A stretch of DNA of 6,215 bases from Bacillota bacterium (GCA_029219125.1 JAQXSU010000070.1:1-6215), one strand, 5' to 3'; shown: positions 1-5,673, numbered from the stretch's first letter. Translations and numbers: made by a program. Notes: generated from the letters alone by a model not told the origin.

Positions 1-4
1 CCAT
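1..4 (-). CDS. Start of the next pyr operon gene (only ATG-G visible), probably pyrE
   Basis: Only the first four bases of this gene are inside the window. On the minus strand the pyrD stop codon TGA shares its final A with an ATG (TGATG), the usual layout for translational coupling. A GGAGGA ribosome binding site at 13-18, inside the last codons of pyrD, lies 8 nt before this ATG, which supports a real start. In Firmicutes the gene after pyrD is most often pyrE (orotate phosphoribosyltransferase), the next enzyme of the pathway. That identity is inferred from gene order alone, because no protein sequence is visible. Confidence 0.6.
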
Positions 5-927
5 CAGTGTGCTCCTCCGATGATATCTTTCAGATTTGTTATTTGATACCGGTCCATAACCTCCGGCAGTGCTCTGATAATGTCGCGGCAGGCAAAAGGA
101 TTGCGGAGATTCTCCGCACCGACTTCAACTGCCGTCGCGCCGGCAAGCATCATTTCGATGACATTTTCTGCGCTGCTGACACCGCCGATACCGACAACGG
201 GAATTTTCACCGCGGACGATACCTGGTAAACCATGCGGACCGCAACGGGGAAAACCGCGGCTCCGGAATATCCGCCCGTCACATTGGCCAAAAGCGGCTT
301 TTTCCTGCGCAGATCGATGCGCATGCCAAGCAGCGTATTGATAAGCGAAACACCGTCCGCACCCGCCGCTTCGACCGCTCTCGCGATTTCCGTGATGTCC
401 GTGACATTCGGTGACAGCTTGACAATCAGCGGCTTTTTCACGACCTTCCGCACCTCGGAAACCACTTTTTCCGCAGAGGAAGCGCACATGCCGAACGCCA
501 TGCCGCCGCCGTGTACATTGGGACAGCTGATGTTGATCTCAAACCAGCCGATCTGTTTATTTGCAGCCGGATCCTGGTCCAGCCTGCGGACCGTTTCCAC
601 GTAGTCATCTACAGAAAAACCGCTGACATTGGCCATGACCGGTTTGTGGAACACCTTCGCCAGCTTCGGCAGCTCCTCGGCGATGACCTTGTCCACCCCC
701 GGATTCTGCAGGCCGACGGCATTGATCATGCCGTCGGGACACTCTGCGATACGGGGTGTGGGATTGCCGAACCGGCCTTCCAGGGTAGTACCCTTGAAGG
801 AAAAAGTCCCCAGACAGTTGATATCATATATTTCTGCAAATTCATATCCGAAGCCGAAGGTTCCGGAAGCGGGGATCACCGGGTTGTCCAGGGTGATGCC
901 GCATAAATCCACTTTCGTATTTACCAT
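4..927 (-). CDS. pyrD: Dihydroorotate dehydrogenase class 1B, catalytic subunit
   Basis: This FMN enzyme oxidises dihydroorotate to orotate, the fourth step of UMP synthesis, in the cytoplasm. With PyrK it forms the class 1B complex that passes electrons to NAD+. The 307-residue TIM-barrel protein is full length for the family. Visible marks are SGTFGFG (21-27), the FMN-site lysine in SFKGTTLE (K45), the catalytic-base cysteine C135 in NISCPNV (class 1 enzymes use Cys, class 2 use Ser), K170 in VKLSPN, NTLLGM (197-202), GGYSG (218-222) and the phosphate-binding region VVGIGGV (244-250). The ATG start overlaps the end of pyrK by 7 bp, and a GGGAGG site (935-940, spacing 7) lies inside pyrK, so the two subunits are probably translationally coupled. 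The adjacent pyrK settles class 1B rather than 1A. Nothing looks broken. Confidence 0.97.
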   Translation of the reverse strand: MVNTKVDLCGITLDNPVIPASGTFGFGYEFAEIYDINCLGTFSFKGTTLEGRFGNPTPRIAECPDGMINAVGLQNPGVDKVIAEELPKLAKVFHKPVMANVSGFSVDDYVETVRRLDQDPAANKQIGWFEINISCPNVHGGGMAFGMCASSAEKVVSEVRKVVKKPLIVKLSPNVTDITEIARAVEAAGADGVSLINTLLGMRIDLRRKKPLLANVTGGYSGAAVFPVAVRMVYQVSSAVKIPVVGIGGVSSAENVIEMMLAGATAVEVGAENLRNPFACRDIIRALPEVMDRYQITNLKDIIGGAH

Positions 928-1658
928 ATGATTTCCTCCCTTTCCAGAACAGGACCGTCCTTGCAGATCCGCTTGTTTCCGTATTTCGTCTTGCAGGAGC
1001 AGCCCATGCAGGCACCGAAGCCGCAGCCCATCCGTTCTTCGAAGCTGTATTGCCCGGAGGTGGAGGCTATGGACTCAATGGCGCGGAACATCGGCATCGG
1101 TCCGCAGGTGTAAAAGTAGGTGTAGTCCAGACATTTCAGCACATCGGTGACGAAACCTTTCGTTCCCACGGAGCCGTCCGCAGTGGCGATGTGCACCTCT
1201 GCCCCCAGCTGCCGGAATTCATCCGCATAAAAGATCTCTTCCTCAGAATTAAACCCAAGCACCACCTGTACCCGGCAGGAAGGATTGGCCGAGAGGATGG
1301 ATTTTGCCAGGCCGTACATCGGAGGCACGCCGACGCCTCCGCCGCTGAGAACCGGAGCATCCCCGGCTTTGGAAATGTCGTAGCCGTTGCCCAGTCCCGT
1401 CAGGAGATCCAGGGTCTGGCCGCAGACCATGTCTGCCATGTCCTCAGTGCCGGCACCGACGGTTTTATATATGATCGTGATGGTTTCTGCGTCGTAATCG
1501 CACACGGAGATGGGGCGGCGGAGGAAAAATCCGTCCAGTTTGATGTTGACGAACTGACCCGGCGCAGTGAGGGCCGAGGTGTCGCCTGCCAGCACCATCT
1601 TCATGGTGTTTGCCGCGATTCTGGTGTTTTCCAGAATCTCATAGATTCCTTGTTTCAT
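921..1658 (-). CDS. pyrK: Dihydroorotate dehydrogenase electron transfer subunit (FAD, 2Fe-2S)
   Basis: PyrK carries electrons from the FMN of PyrD through a 2Fe-2S cluster and FAD to NAD+. Its 245 residues follow the ferredoxin-reductase-like plan. An N-terminal FAD-binding barrel contains RRPISV (47-52) and YKTVGAGT (64-71). A nucleotide-binding domain contains GGGVGVPP (106-113) and TCGP (184-187). The C-terminal cluster motif uses C212, C217, C220 and C232 (C-x4-C-x2-C-x11-C), with an extra cysteine at 222. The ATG start has an AAGGAG site 9 nt upstream, which overlaps the pyrC stop codon; the gap to pyrC is 15 nt. The 3' end overlaps pyrD by 7 bp. These spacings place pyrC, pyrK and pyrD in one transcript. 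Confidence 0.96.
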   Translation of the reverse strand: MKQGIYEILENTRIAANTMKMVLAGDTSALTAPGQFVNIKLDGFFLRRPISVCDYDAETITIIYKTVGAGTEDMADMVCGQTLDLLTGLGNGYDISKAGDAPVLSGGGVGVPPMYGLAKSILSANPSCRVQVVLGFNSEEEIFYADEFRQLGAEVHIATADGSVGTKGFVTDVLKCLDYTYFYTCGPMPMFRAIESIASTSGQYSFEERMGCGFGACMGCSCKTKYGNKRICKDGPVLEREEIIW

Positions 1659-1673
1659 AGTTACTTTCTCCTT

Positions 1674-2900
1674 TTATTCGAGGGCGTTCCATACGGTCCT
1701 GCCGCCGGCCACGTTCAGAAGGCATTTGCCGTAAACGGTTTGCCCGGCGAACGGTGTGGCCTTGCCCTTGGACACGAAATCTGCCGGATCCAGCGTGTAC
1801 GGGGTGTCCACTTCCCAGACGCTGTAGTCCATGGCTTCTTCTGCCGGAGCCAGTCCGAAGCGGCGGCGCGGATTCACACTCATGAGCCGGGTCAGCTTTT
1901 CCAGCGTCAGGATGCCGGTTTTCACCAAGCCTGTGTACAGTACAGGGAAGGCTGCTTCCAGGCCGGTGATGCCCATGGCACTGGCAGCCAGGCCTTTTGA
2001 CTTCTCTTCTGCACTGTGGGGTGCGTGGTCTGTGGCAATCATATCTATCGTACCGTCCAGCAGTCCTTCGATGAGGGCATGCCGGTCTCTTTCACTTCGG
2101 ATTGGCGGATTCATCTTAAACCGGCCGTCCTCCTGCAGATCCCCATCGCTGAGCAGCAGGTAGTGGGGCGCCGTTTCACAGGTCACGTCCACGCCTCTTG
2201 CCTTGGCATTTCGGATTACTTCCACGCTCTCGGCGCAGGAGATGTGGCAGACGTGGTAGCTGCAGCCGGTTTCTTCGGCCAGTTTCAGGTCGCGCTCGAT
2301 GGGCTTCCATTCGCTCTCTGAGCAGATTCCCTTGTGACCGTGAGCCCGGGCGTATTCGCCGTCGTGGATATATCCGCCGTTTCGAAGCACCATGTCTTCG
2401 CAGTGGGCCACCACCGGCTTTCCCAGTTTCTTCGCCCGAATCATGGCCTGCCGCATGAGATCCGGATCATTTAAGCCGACGCCGTCATCGCTGAAGCCGG
2501 CTGCATAAGGTGCCATCTCTTCCATGTCGGAAAGCTGCGAGCCTTTTTCGCCCACCGTCAGGGAGCCGTAAGGCAGCACGGAGATGACTGCATCTTTTTC
2601 GATGATATCCAGTTCTTCTTTCAGATGTGCCAGCGAGTCAGGAACCGGGTTCAGGTTCGGCATGGCAAACAGATGGCTGTAGCCGGATTTTGCGCCTGCC
2701 ATGGTACCGGTCCTTATGGTTTCTTTATAAAAAAATCCCGGCTCCCGAAGATGTACATGCACATCGACGAAAGAAGGGATGATAATACATTTTTTTTCAG
2801 ATAATATATCCGCAGAACCGGAAAAACGGGATTCGAAATCCCGGAGAATCGTCTCATTTACATTGCTGTGATCAAGCTGTGGTGTGAACGTGTTTTTCAT
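1674..2900 (-). CDS. pyrC: Dihydroorotase (type I, zinc amidohydrolase)
   Basis: Dihydroorotase cyclises carbamoyl-aspartate to dihydroorotate, the third step of UMP synthesis. Amidohydrolase signatures, numbered from the ATG chosen here, are the metal-binding HVHLREPG (H48, H50), FSDDG (D138/D139), VAHCED (H166), CHIS (H219), substrate-binding MNPPIR (N264) and the catalytic ATDHAPHS (D291, H295). I chose the ATG at 2900 (408 residues). The alternative TTG at 2912 overlaps the GGAGG ribosome binding site (2906-2910), which sits 5 nt before the ATG. The first 44 residues are unusual: they lack the glycine-rich beta-sandwich seen in many dihydroorotases (NGxxID, then GKxVxPG) and are rich in charged and polar residues. 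The core is intact. It is the first gene of the pyr operon and lies behind a PyrR-type attenuator. Confidence 0.96.
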   Translation of the reverse strand: MKNTFTPQLDHSNVNETILRDFESRFSGSADILSEKKCIIIPSFVDVHVHLREPGFFYKETIRTGTMAGAKSGYSHLFAMPNLNPVPDSLAHLKEELDIIEKDAVISVLPYGSLTVGEKGSQLSDMEEMAPYAAGFSDDGVGLNDPDLMRQAMIRAKKLGKPVVAHCEDMVLRNGGYIHDGEYARAHGHKGICSESEWKPIERDLKLAEETGCSYHVCHISCAESVEVIRNAKARGVDVTCETAPHYLLLSDGDLQEDGRFKMNPPIRSERDRHALIEGLLDGTIDMIATDHAPHSAEEKSKGLAASAMGITGLEAAFPVLYTGLVKTGILTLEKLTRLMSVNPRRRFGLAPAEEAMDYSVWEVDTPYTLDPADFVSKGKATPFAGQTVYGKCLLNVAGGRTVWNALE

Positions 2901-2905
2901 GGTTT

Positions 2906-2910
2906 CCTCC
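2906..2910 (-). promoter_or_regulatory. Ribosome binding site that fixes the pyrC start
   Basis: GGAGG on the minus strand, 5 nt before ATG at 2900. A possible in-frame TTG start at 2910-2912 would overlap this site, so the ATG is preferred. Confidence 0.85.
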
Positions 2911-2922
2911 AAATGATCTCAC

Positions 2923-2947
2923 AAAAAAACTTGCCCTGCGGCAAGTT
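2923..2947 (-). terminator. Leader (attenuator) terminator upstream of pyrC
   Basis: On the minus strand, arms AACTTGCC (2940-2947) and GGCAAGTT (2928-2935) pair perfectly around the tetraloop GCAG, and a run of seven T ends at 2923. This intrinsic terminator lies after the pyr promoter but before pyrC, so it acts in the leader and not at a gene end. Its 5' arm (CTTGCCG, 2939-2945) can instead pair with CGGCAAG (3008-3014) in the upstream PyrR-like element, which would prevent termination. Confidence 0.9.
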
Positions 2948-2979
2948 GTAGACTCAGCAAAACAGCGGGAAGAATCTAC
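2948..2979 (-). other. Leader hairpin between the PyrR element and the terminator
   Basis: GTAGATTC (2972-2979) and GAGTCTAC (2948-2955) can pair over all 8 positions, including one U-G pair. The stem abuts the 5' arm of the terminator. It is compatible with both the terminator and the long-range antiterminator pairing, and in the latter it would be nested inside, bringing the two partners close. This role is inferred. Confidence 0.55.
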
Positions 2980-3002
2980 TTCGCCCCGGTTTTTTCCATA
3001 TA

Positions 3003-3039
3003 TCCATCTTGCCGGTCTCTCTGTACCGTCTTTAAAGAT
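3003..3039 (-). promoter_or_regulatory. PyrR-binding-loop-like RNA element (anti-antiterminator)
   Basis: In Firmicutes, PyrR bound to UMP holds a leader hairpin with a conserved CNGNGA hexaloop and a downstream AAG, which lets the terminator form. Here the leader RNA has a lower stem AUCUU (3035-3039) / AAGAU (3006-3010), an asymmetric internal loop, an upper stem CGGU/ACCG, and a loop containing CAGAGA followed by G. This matches the known architecture. The usual C-G pair closing the hexaloop is an A-G mismatch here, so the match is good but not perfect. The 3' half contains CGGCAAG, the exact complement of the terminator's first arm. PyrR itself is not encoded in the window. High UMP would be expected to reduce pyrC-K-D expression. 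Confidence 0.82.
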
Positions 3040-3059
3040 CGCTCTTTTTTCCGTCTAAA

Positions 3060-3089
3060 ATTGTAGCATACGGGGCCGCCCGGTGTCAA
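3060..3089 (-). promoter_or_regulatory. pyr operon promoter (sigma-A type, extended -10)
   Basis: A consensus -35 TTGACA (3084-3089) and -10 TACAAT (3060-3065) are separated by 18 bp, with a TG one base before the -10 (extended -10). Transcription should start near 3050-3054, giving a leader of about 150 nt that contains the PyrR-like loop and the terminator. The spacer is strikingly GC rich. The -35 lies 11 bp after the stop codon of the upstream membrane-protein gene, and no terminator lies in between. Confidence 0.85.
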
Positions 3090-3099
3090 GGGGCATCCG

Positions 3100-4002
3100 T
3101 CAGAAAATTCCCGGAATTATATGGGCAAGCCACAGGCCGATGGCGAAAGATGCTGCATTGGCAGTGAAGGCGTAGCCGATGGCCCTGTTCGCGGATTCCG
3201 GCTTCGGCTGGCCGCTGAAACGGTGCAGCAGGTTGGCGTAGAGTACTGCCTCCAGAATGAATACAACTGCTTCCATCAGCACGTAATAGAACGTGAAGGA
3301 CATGGGACCGGAGCGATAATTGATGACATTTAAAGCCACATTGAGGCCGATCTGCGTCATCAGGTTCACCACCGTCAGGAAGGCCAGTGCACCCATTTCC
3401 CGGTAGCCAAAGAGCAGCGCGACAGCCAGCTCCAGGATGACAGTCAGGACGATACGAACGGACAGGGAACGAAGTTCCCAGGTATAGTCATAGCTTTCCC
3501 TGGCAGTGAGCAGGGAGCGGCCCTCTGCAGCATCCGTCAGGTCCACCGTATAATAGCTGTCAAAGGCATACGTTTCATAGACCGGGCTTATACAGAAAGT
3601 ACTGCTTTCCGGATAATACAGCAGGATTTTAAATGTCCGGGGCGGATAGTAGGTCCAGGCAAGCCTCCCGGATTCCGAGCAGTTCCAAAATTCCTGGAGA
3701 AAATAGAAACCGTCTTCGTCTTCATAATCCACGAAGGCCTTCCAGATCTCGTATTCCCCGTCCGGATACCAGGCGAATTCCTCCTCACCGTTCCATGCAC
3801 TGGAAGGGCCTGTACTGTCGCTTTCAGACAGCAGGGTTCCGTAACAGAGCACGCCCGGGTCCATGCCGGTGAAGGTAATCTGCACGGAAGGCTTCGGACC
3901 CATATCGGCGTGAGCCGTCAGGGGAAAAGACAGCATCAGAAGAACGCATGCAGCAGAAAGCAGCAAAATGCGGACTGGACGGATTTTGCGGAAAATGGTC
4001 AT
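3100..4002 (-). CDS. Secreted-domain membrane protein with DMGPKPS motif, function unknown
   Basis: I do not recognise a characterised function. The ATG at 4002 (300 residues) is preferred over one 33 bp upstream because it has a GAGGAGG site 6 nt away. Residues 1-32 form a signal peptide: basic FRKIRPVR, a hydrophobic core, then AHA. The mature protein would start with DMGPKPS (33-39). A region to about 180, rich in Trp, Tyr, Asp and Glu (for example WNGEEEFAWYPDGEYEIWKA), would lie outside the cell. Four hydrophobic helices follow at about 181-200, 203-228, 236-258 and 276-299. The protein ends directly after the last helix. The order suggests an envelope sensor or anchored exodomain, but no catalytic motif is visible. 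It has its own promoter, and readthrough into the pyr leader is possible. Confidence 0.85.
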   Translation of the reverse strand: MTIFRKIRPVRILLLSAACVLLMLSFPLTAHADMGPKPSVQITFTGMDPGVLCYGTLLSESDSTGPSSAWNGEEEFAWYPDGEYEIWKAFVDYEDEDGFYFLQEFWNCSESGRLAWTYYPPRTFKILLYYPESSTFCISPVYETYAFDSYYTVDLTDAAEGRSLLTARESYDYTWELRSLSVRIVLTVILELAVALLFGYREMGALAFLTVVNLMTQIGLNVALNVINYRSGPMSFTFYYVLMEAVVFILEAVLYANLLHRFSGQPKPESANRAIGYAFTANAASFAIGLWLAHIIPGIF

Positions 4003-4008
4003 GACAAA

Positions 4009-4015
4009 CCTCCTC
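4009..4015 (-). promoter_or_regulatory. Ribosome binding site that fixes the membrane-protein start
   Basis: GAGGAGG on the minus strand, 6 nt before ATG at 4002. The longer alternative start at 4035 has no comparable site and would add 11 residues in front of an otherwise normal signal peptide. Confidence 0.85.
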
Positions 4016-4047
4016 TCATCGGCAGGGAGCAGCATACTTCTGTCTTC

Positions 4048-4056
4048 ATTGTACCA
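4048..4056 (-). promoter_or_regulatory. Extended -10 promoter for the DMGPKPS membrane protein
   Basis: TGG followed by TACAAT (4048-4053) on the minus strand is an extended -10. The best -35 candidate, TTGCCC, is 19 bp upstream and weak. The predicted start near 4041 leaves a leader of about 40 nt before the ATG at 4002. Support comes mainly from the -10 and its placement. Confidence 0.55.
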
Positions 4057-4081
4057 TATGATGAGAAAAAAGGGGCAAGAA

Positions 4082-4162
4082 ATGAAAAAACTATTTTCGA
4101 AACGTATTTCTGCGGTGCTGCTTCTATGCGGTATGGAAATCCATCTCCAGATCTGGCGGTAA
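4082..4162 (+). pseudogene. 26-codon ORF resembling a signal peptide, possible gene remnant
   Basis: An ATG with an AGGGG site 6 nt upstream opens a frame reading MKKLFSKRISAVLLLCG, which looks like the basic and hydrophobic start of a lipoprotein or solute-binding-protein signal peptide. It then changes character and stops after nine more residues. It may be the stub of a deleted secreted-protein gene, a tiny peptide gene, or chance. I see no clear promoter for it. It lies between the divergent promoters of the membrane protein and the sigma-54 regulator. Confidence 0.25.
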
Positions 4163-4196
4163 AAATTTTGGTGCGGGAATCATGGTTTGAAGAAGA

Positions 4197-4225
4197 TTGC
4201 AGGGCAGCAGGCTTTGTGATAGAAT
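4197..4225 (+). promoter_or_regulatory. Promoter of the sigma-54 activator gene (sigma-A type)
   Basis: TTGCAG (4197-4202) and TAGAAT (4220-4225) are separated by 17 bp, with TG one base before the -10 (extended -10). Transcription should start near 4232, about 33 nt before the regulator's ATG. This suggests the activator gene is transcribed by the housekeeping polymerase and not by sigma-54. The spacer contains a 13-base word that recurs just upstream of the transporter's sigma-54 promoter. Confidence 0.75.
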
Positions 4226-4264
4226 AAGTCAGGTGTAAAAACAGGAAAAAGGTGGGAAACGCAT

Positions 4265-5626
4265 ATGCTGAACCTGACAGAAAGACAAAAATCCATTTTC
4301 GATGTTCTTGCAGAAGGAATCCTCATCATTGACTGCGAGGGCAGAGTGGTATTCGCCAATGATGCGTACCGGAATTTTCTGAAGATGGAGCCGAACGAAA
4401 TCGAGGGGAGAATTCTGCGGGACTTTCGTCCCCACGCACAGCTTCCTTCCGTGGTTGCTTCGGGCAAGCCGGTGCTGCATGCCCAGCGGCTGGAAGGTCT
4501 GGAGGAGGCGTACTTCGTAAACATGTATCCCCTGAAGGAAGATGGAGAGGTGGTTGGCGGAATCTCCGTCATCACTTTTATGAGTGAAGCAGAGAAGGCA
4601 AGAAACGAACTGGAAAAGTATGAGGCACGGTTGAGGCAGCAAGTGCTACGGCAGGCCAATAAGAATGCGGCGACTTATACTTTTGACAGCATTGCAGCGG
4701 CAGATCCGGAATCCTTGAAGACGAAGCAGCTGGCAATGAAAATCGCCGAGAGCGAGCTGACGGTGCTTCTGCAGGCAGAAAGCGGAACAGGAAAGGAATT
4801 GTATGCGCAGGCGATTCATAATCACAGCAGCCGAAATCAGTCTGTGTTTCTGGCAGTAAACTGTGCCAACTTCCAGGCCAATATGCTGGAAAGCGAATTG
4901 TTCGGCTATGTGGAGGGGGCATTTACCGGTGCGAAAAAGGGCGGAAAGATTGGCCTGATGGAAGCTGCGAAAGGCGGCACACTGTTTCTCGATGAGATAT
5001 CGGAAATGGATCTGGGGCTGCAGGCGAAACTCCTTCGTGCCCTGCAGGAACGAAAGGTTCGTCCTGTGGGAAGTGTAGAAGAGCGAGAGATCGATGTACG
5101 CATCGTCTGTGCCTGCAATGCGGATCTGGAAGAGTATATCCGGCAGGGAAAATTCCGCAAGGATCTTTACTACAGATTGAATACTTCAGTCATAAAAATA
5201 CCGCCGCTTCGGGAAAGACGGGAAGATATTCCGGTAATTACAGATTCCATTCTGAACGAAATACAGCATCGTCAGCGCAGACAGATCTCCATTGCGAAGG
5301 AAGCGATGCAGTGTCTGAAGCAGTATGACTGGCCGGGGAATGTGCGGGAACTGCGGAATGTGCTGGAGTTTTCAGCCTATATGTGCGAGGAGGATACCAT
5401 TGTACTGGCTTCCCTGCCGACGAATCTGGTACGTGAATCAGCAAAGAGTGAGAAAGAAACACTTGCAGAGCGAGTCAGAAGATTTGAACGGGGAGAAATC
5501 GAGCGTTCACTTCTCTGTCATGGCAATACACTGGAGGGAAAGAAACAGGCTGCGGCAGATCTGGGGATTTCCCTTGCCACACTATATAACAAGCTGCAGC
5601 ATCCGATATTCCCACCGGATCGGTAA
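4265..5626 (+). CDS. Sigma-54-dependent transcriptional activator (PAS, AAA+, Fis-type HTH)
   Basis: This bacterial enhancer-binding protein of 453 residues uses ATP to remodel the sigma-54 polymerase closed complex. An N-terminal PAS domain (about 9-105) probably senses a small molecule. A charged, probably coiled-coil linker follows (107-130). The AAA+ domain has Walker A AESGTGKE (171-178), ESELFGY (209-215), the sigma-54-contacting GAFTGA loop (218-223), Walker B LFLDEI (240-245), the arginine-finger region FRKDLYYRLN (297-306) and sensor II WPGNVRELRN (356-365). A C-terminal Fis-type helix-turn-helix lies at about 426-445. There is no receiver domain, so ligand control is more likely than phosphorylation. 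Walker A has Ala where nearly all relatives have Gly. The ATG follows AAGGTGG by 9 nt. The downstream CitMHS gene with its -24/-12 promoter is the likely target. Confidence 0.95.
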   Translation: MLNLTERQKSIFDVLAEGILIIDCEGRVVFANDAYRNFLKMEPNEIEGRILRDFRPHAQLPSVVASGKPVLHAQRLEGLEEAYFVNMYPLKEDGEVVGGISVITFMSEAEKARNELEKYEARLRQQVLRQANKNAATYTFDSIAAADPESLKTKQLAMKIAESELTVLLQAESGTGKELYAQAIHNHSSRNQSVFLAVNCANFQANMLESELFGYVEGAFTGAKKGGKIGLMEAAKGGTLFLDEISEMDLGLQAKLLRALQERKVRPVGSVEEREIDVRIVCACNADLEEYIRQGKFRKDLYYRLNTSVIKIPPLRERREDIPVITDSILNEIQHRQRRQISIAKEAMQCLKQYDWPGNVRELRNVLEFSAYMCEEDTIVLASLPTNLVRESAKSEKETLAERVRRFERGEIERSLLCHGNTLEGKKQAAADLGISLATLYNKLQHPIFPPDR

Positions 5627-5642
5627 TTCTAAAAAAATAGAA
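5627..5642. promoter_or_regulatory. Candidate activator-binding dyad, site 1 (TTCTA-N6-TAGAA)
   Basis: TTCTA, six A, then TAGAA, beginning directly after the regulator's stop codon. It shares all ten arm bases with sites 2 and 3. Its centre is 21 bp, two helical turns, from the centre of site 2, so dimers on the two sites would lie on the same DNA face. The six-base A tract in its centre may also bend the DNA. Confidence 0.65.
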
Positions 5643-5673
5643 ACGGATTCTAAAATTTTAGAATCCGTTTTTT
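5641..5673 (+). terminator. Terminator of the activator gene, a perfect 15+15 palindrome
   Basis: Arms AAACGGATTCTAAAA (5641-5655) and TTTTAGAATCCGTTT (5656-5670) are exact reverse complements with no spacer. As RNA this folds into a 12-bp stem with a six-base AAAUUU loop and ends in six U. It lies 14 nt after the regulator's stop codon, as expected for an intrinsic terminator. The core of the palindrome is also dyad site 2, so the same DNA may be both terminator and operator. Confidence 0.8.
5648..5663. promoter_or_regulatory. Candidate activator-binding dyad, site 2 (TTCTA-N6-TAGAA)
   Basis: TTCTA-AAATTT-TAGAA, the centre of the long palindrome that forms the terminator. It has the same arms and spacing as sites 1 and 3. 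Its centre is about 164 bp from the -24 element of the sigma-54 promoter, a normal enhancer distance. Confidence 0.65.

Larger units (their letters stand above)
4003..4264. other. Divergent intergenic region between membrane protein and activator
   Basis: The region holds the minus-strand extended -10 promoter (4048-4056), the signal-peptide-like 26-codon ORF (4082-4162), the activator promoter (4197-4225) and both ribosome binding sites. No copy of the TTCTA-N6-TAGAA dyad is present, only a TAGAAT half-site in the activator's own -10. The two promoters are far enough apart (about 140 bp) to work independently. Confidence 0.6.

Noticed and set aside
1050..2000. Long plus-strand open frame (316 codons) across pyrK and pyrC
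   Set aside because: It is antisense to two clearly recognised enzymes, has no convincing ribosome binding site and a low-complexity, His/Gly/Arg-rich translation typical of a shadow frame in GC-rich coding DNA.
2910..2912. TTG as the pyrC start (412 residues)
   Set aside because: It overlaps the GGAGG site that properly serves the ATG at 2900.
3066..3099. Terminator between the membrane-protein gene and the pyr promoter
   Set aside because: The GC-rich stretch has only short self-complementarity and no strong stem before a T-run; it is better explained as the promoter spacer.
4033..4035. ATG at 4035 as the membrane-protein start (311 residues)
   Set aside because: There is no ribosome binding site, and the ATG at 4002 has GAGGAGG at ideal spacing and gives a normal signal peptide.
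3910..4227. Plus-strand open frame (105 codons) over the membrane-protein start
   Set aside because: It runs through the opposite-strand signal peptide, ribosome binding site and promoter and has no start signals of its own.
4180..4659. Minus-strand open frame (159 codons) opposite the activator's PAS domain
   Set aside because: The plus strand encodes a clear PAS domain with good start signals; the antisense frame is Ser/Arg-rich and covers the activator promoter.
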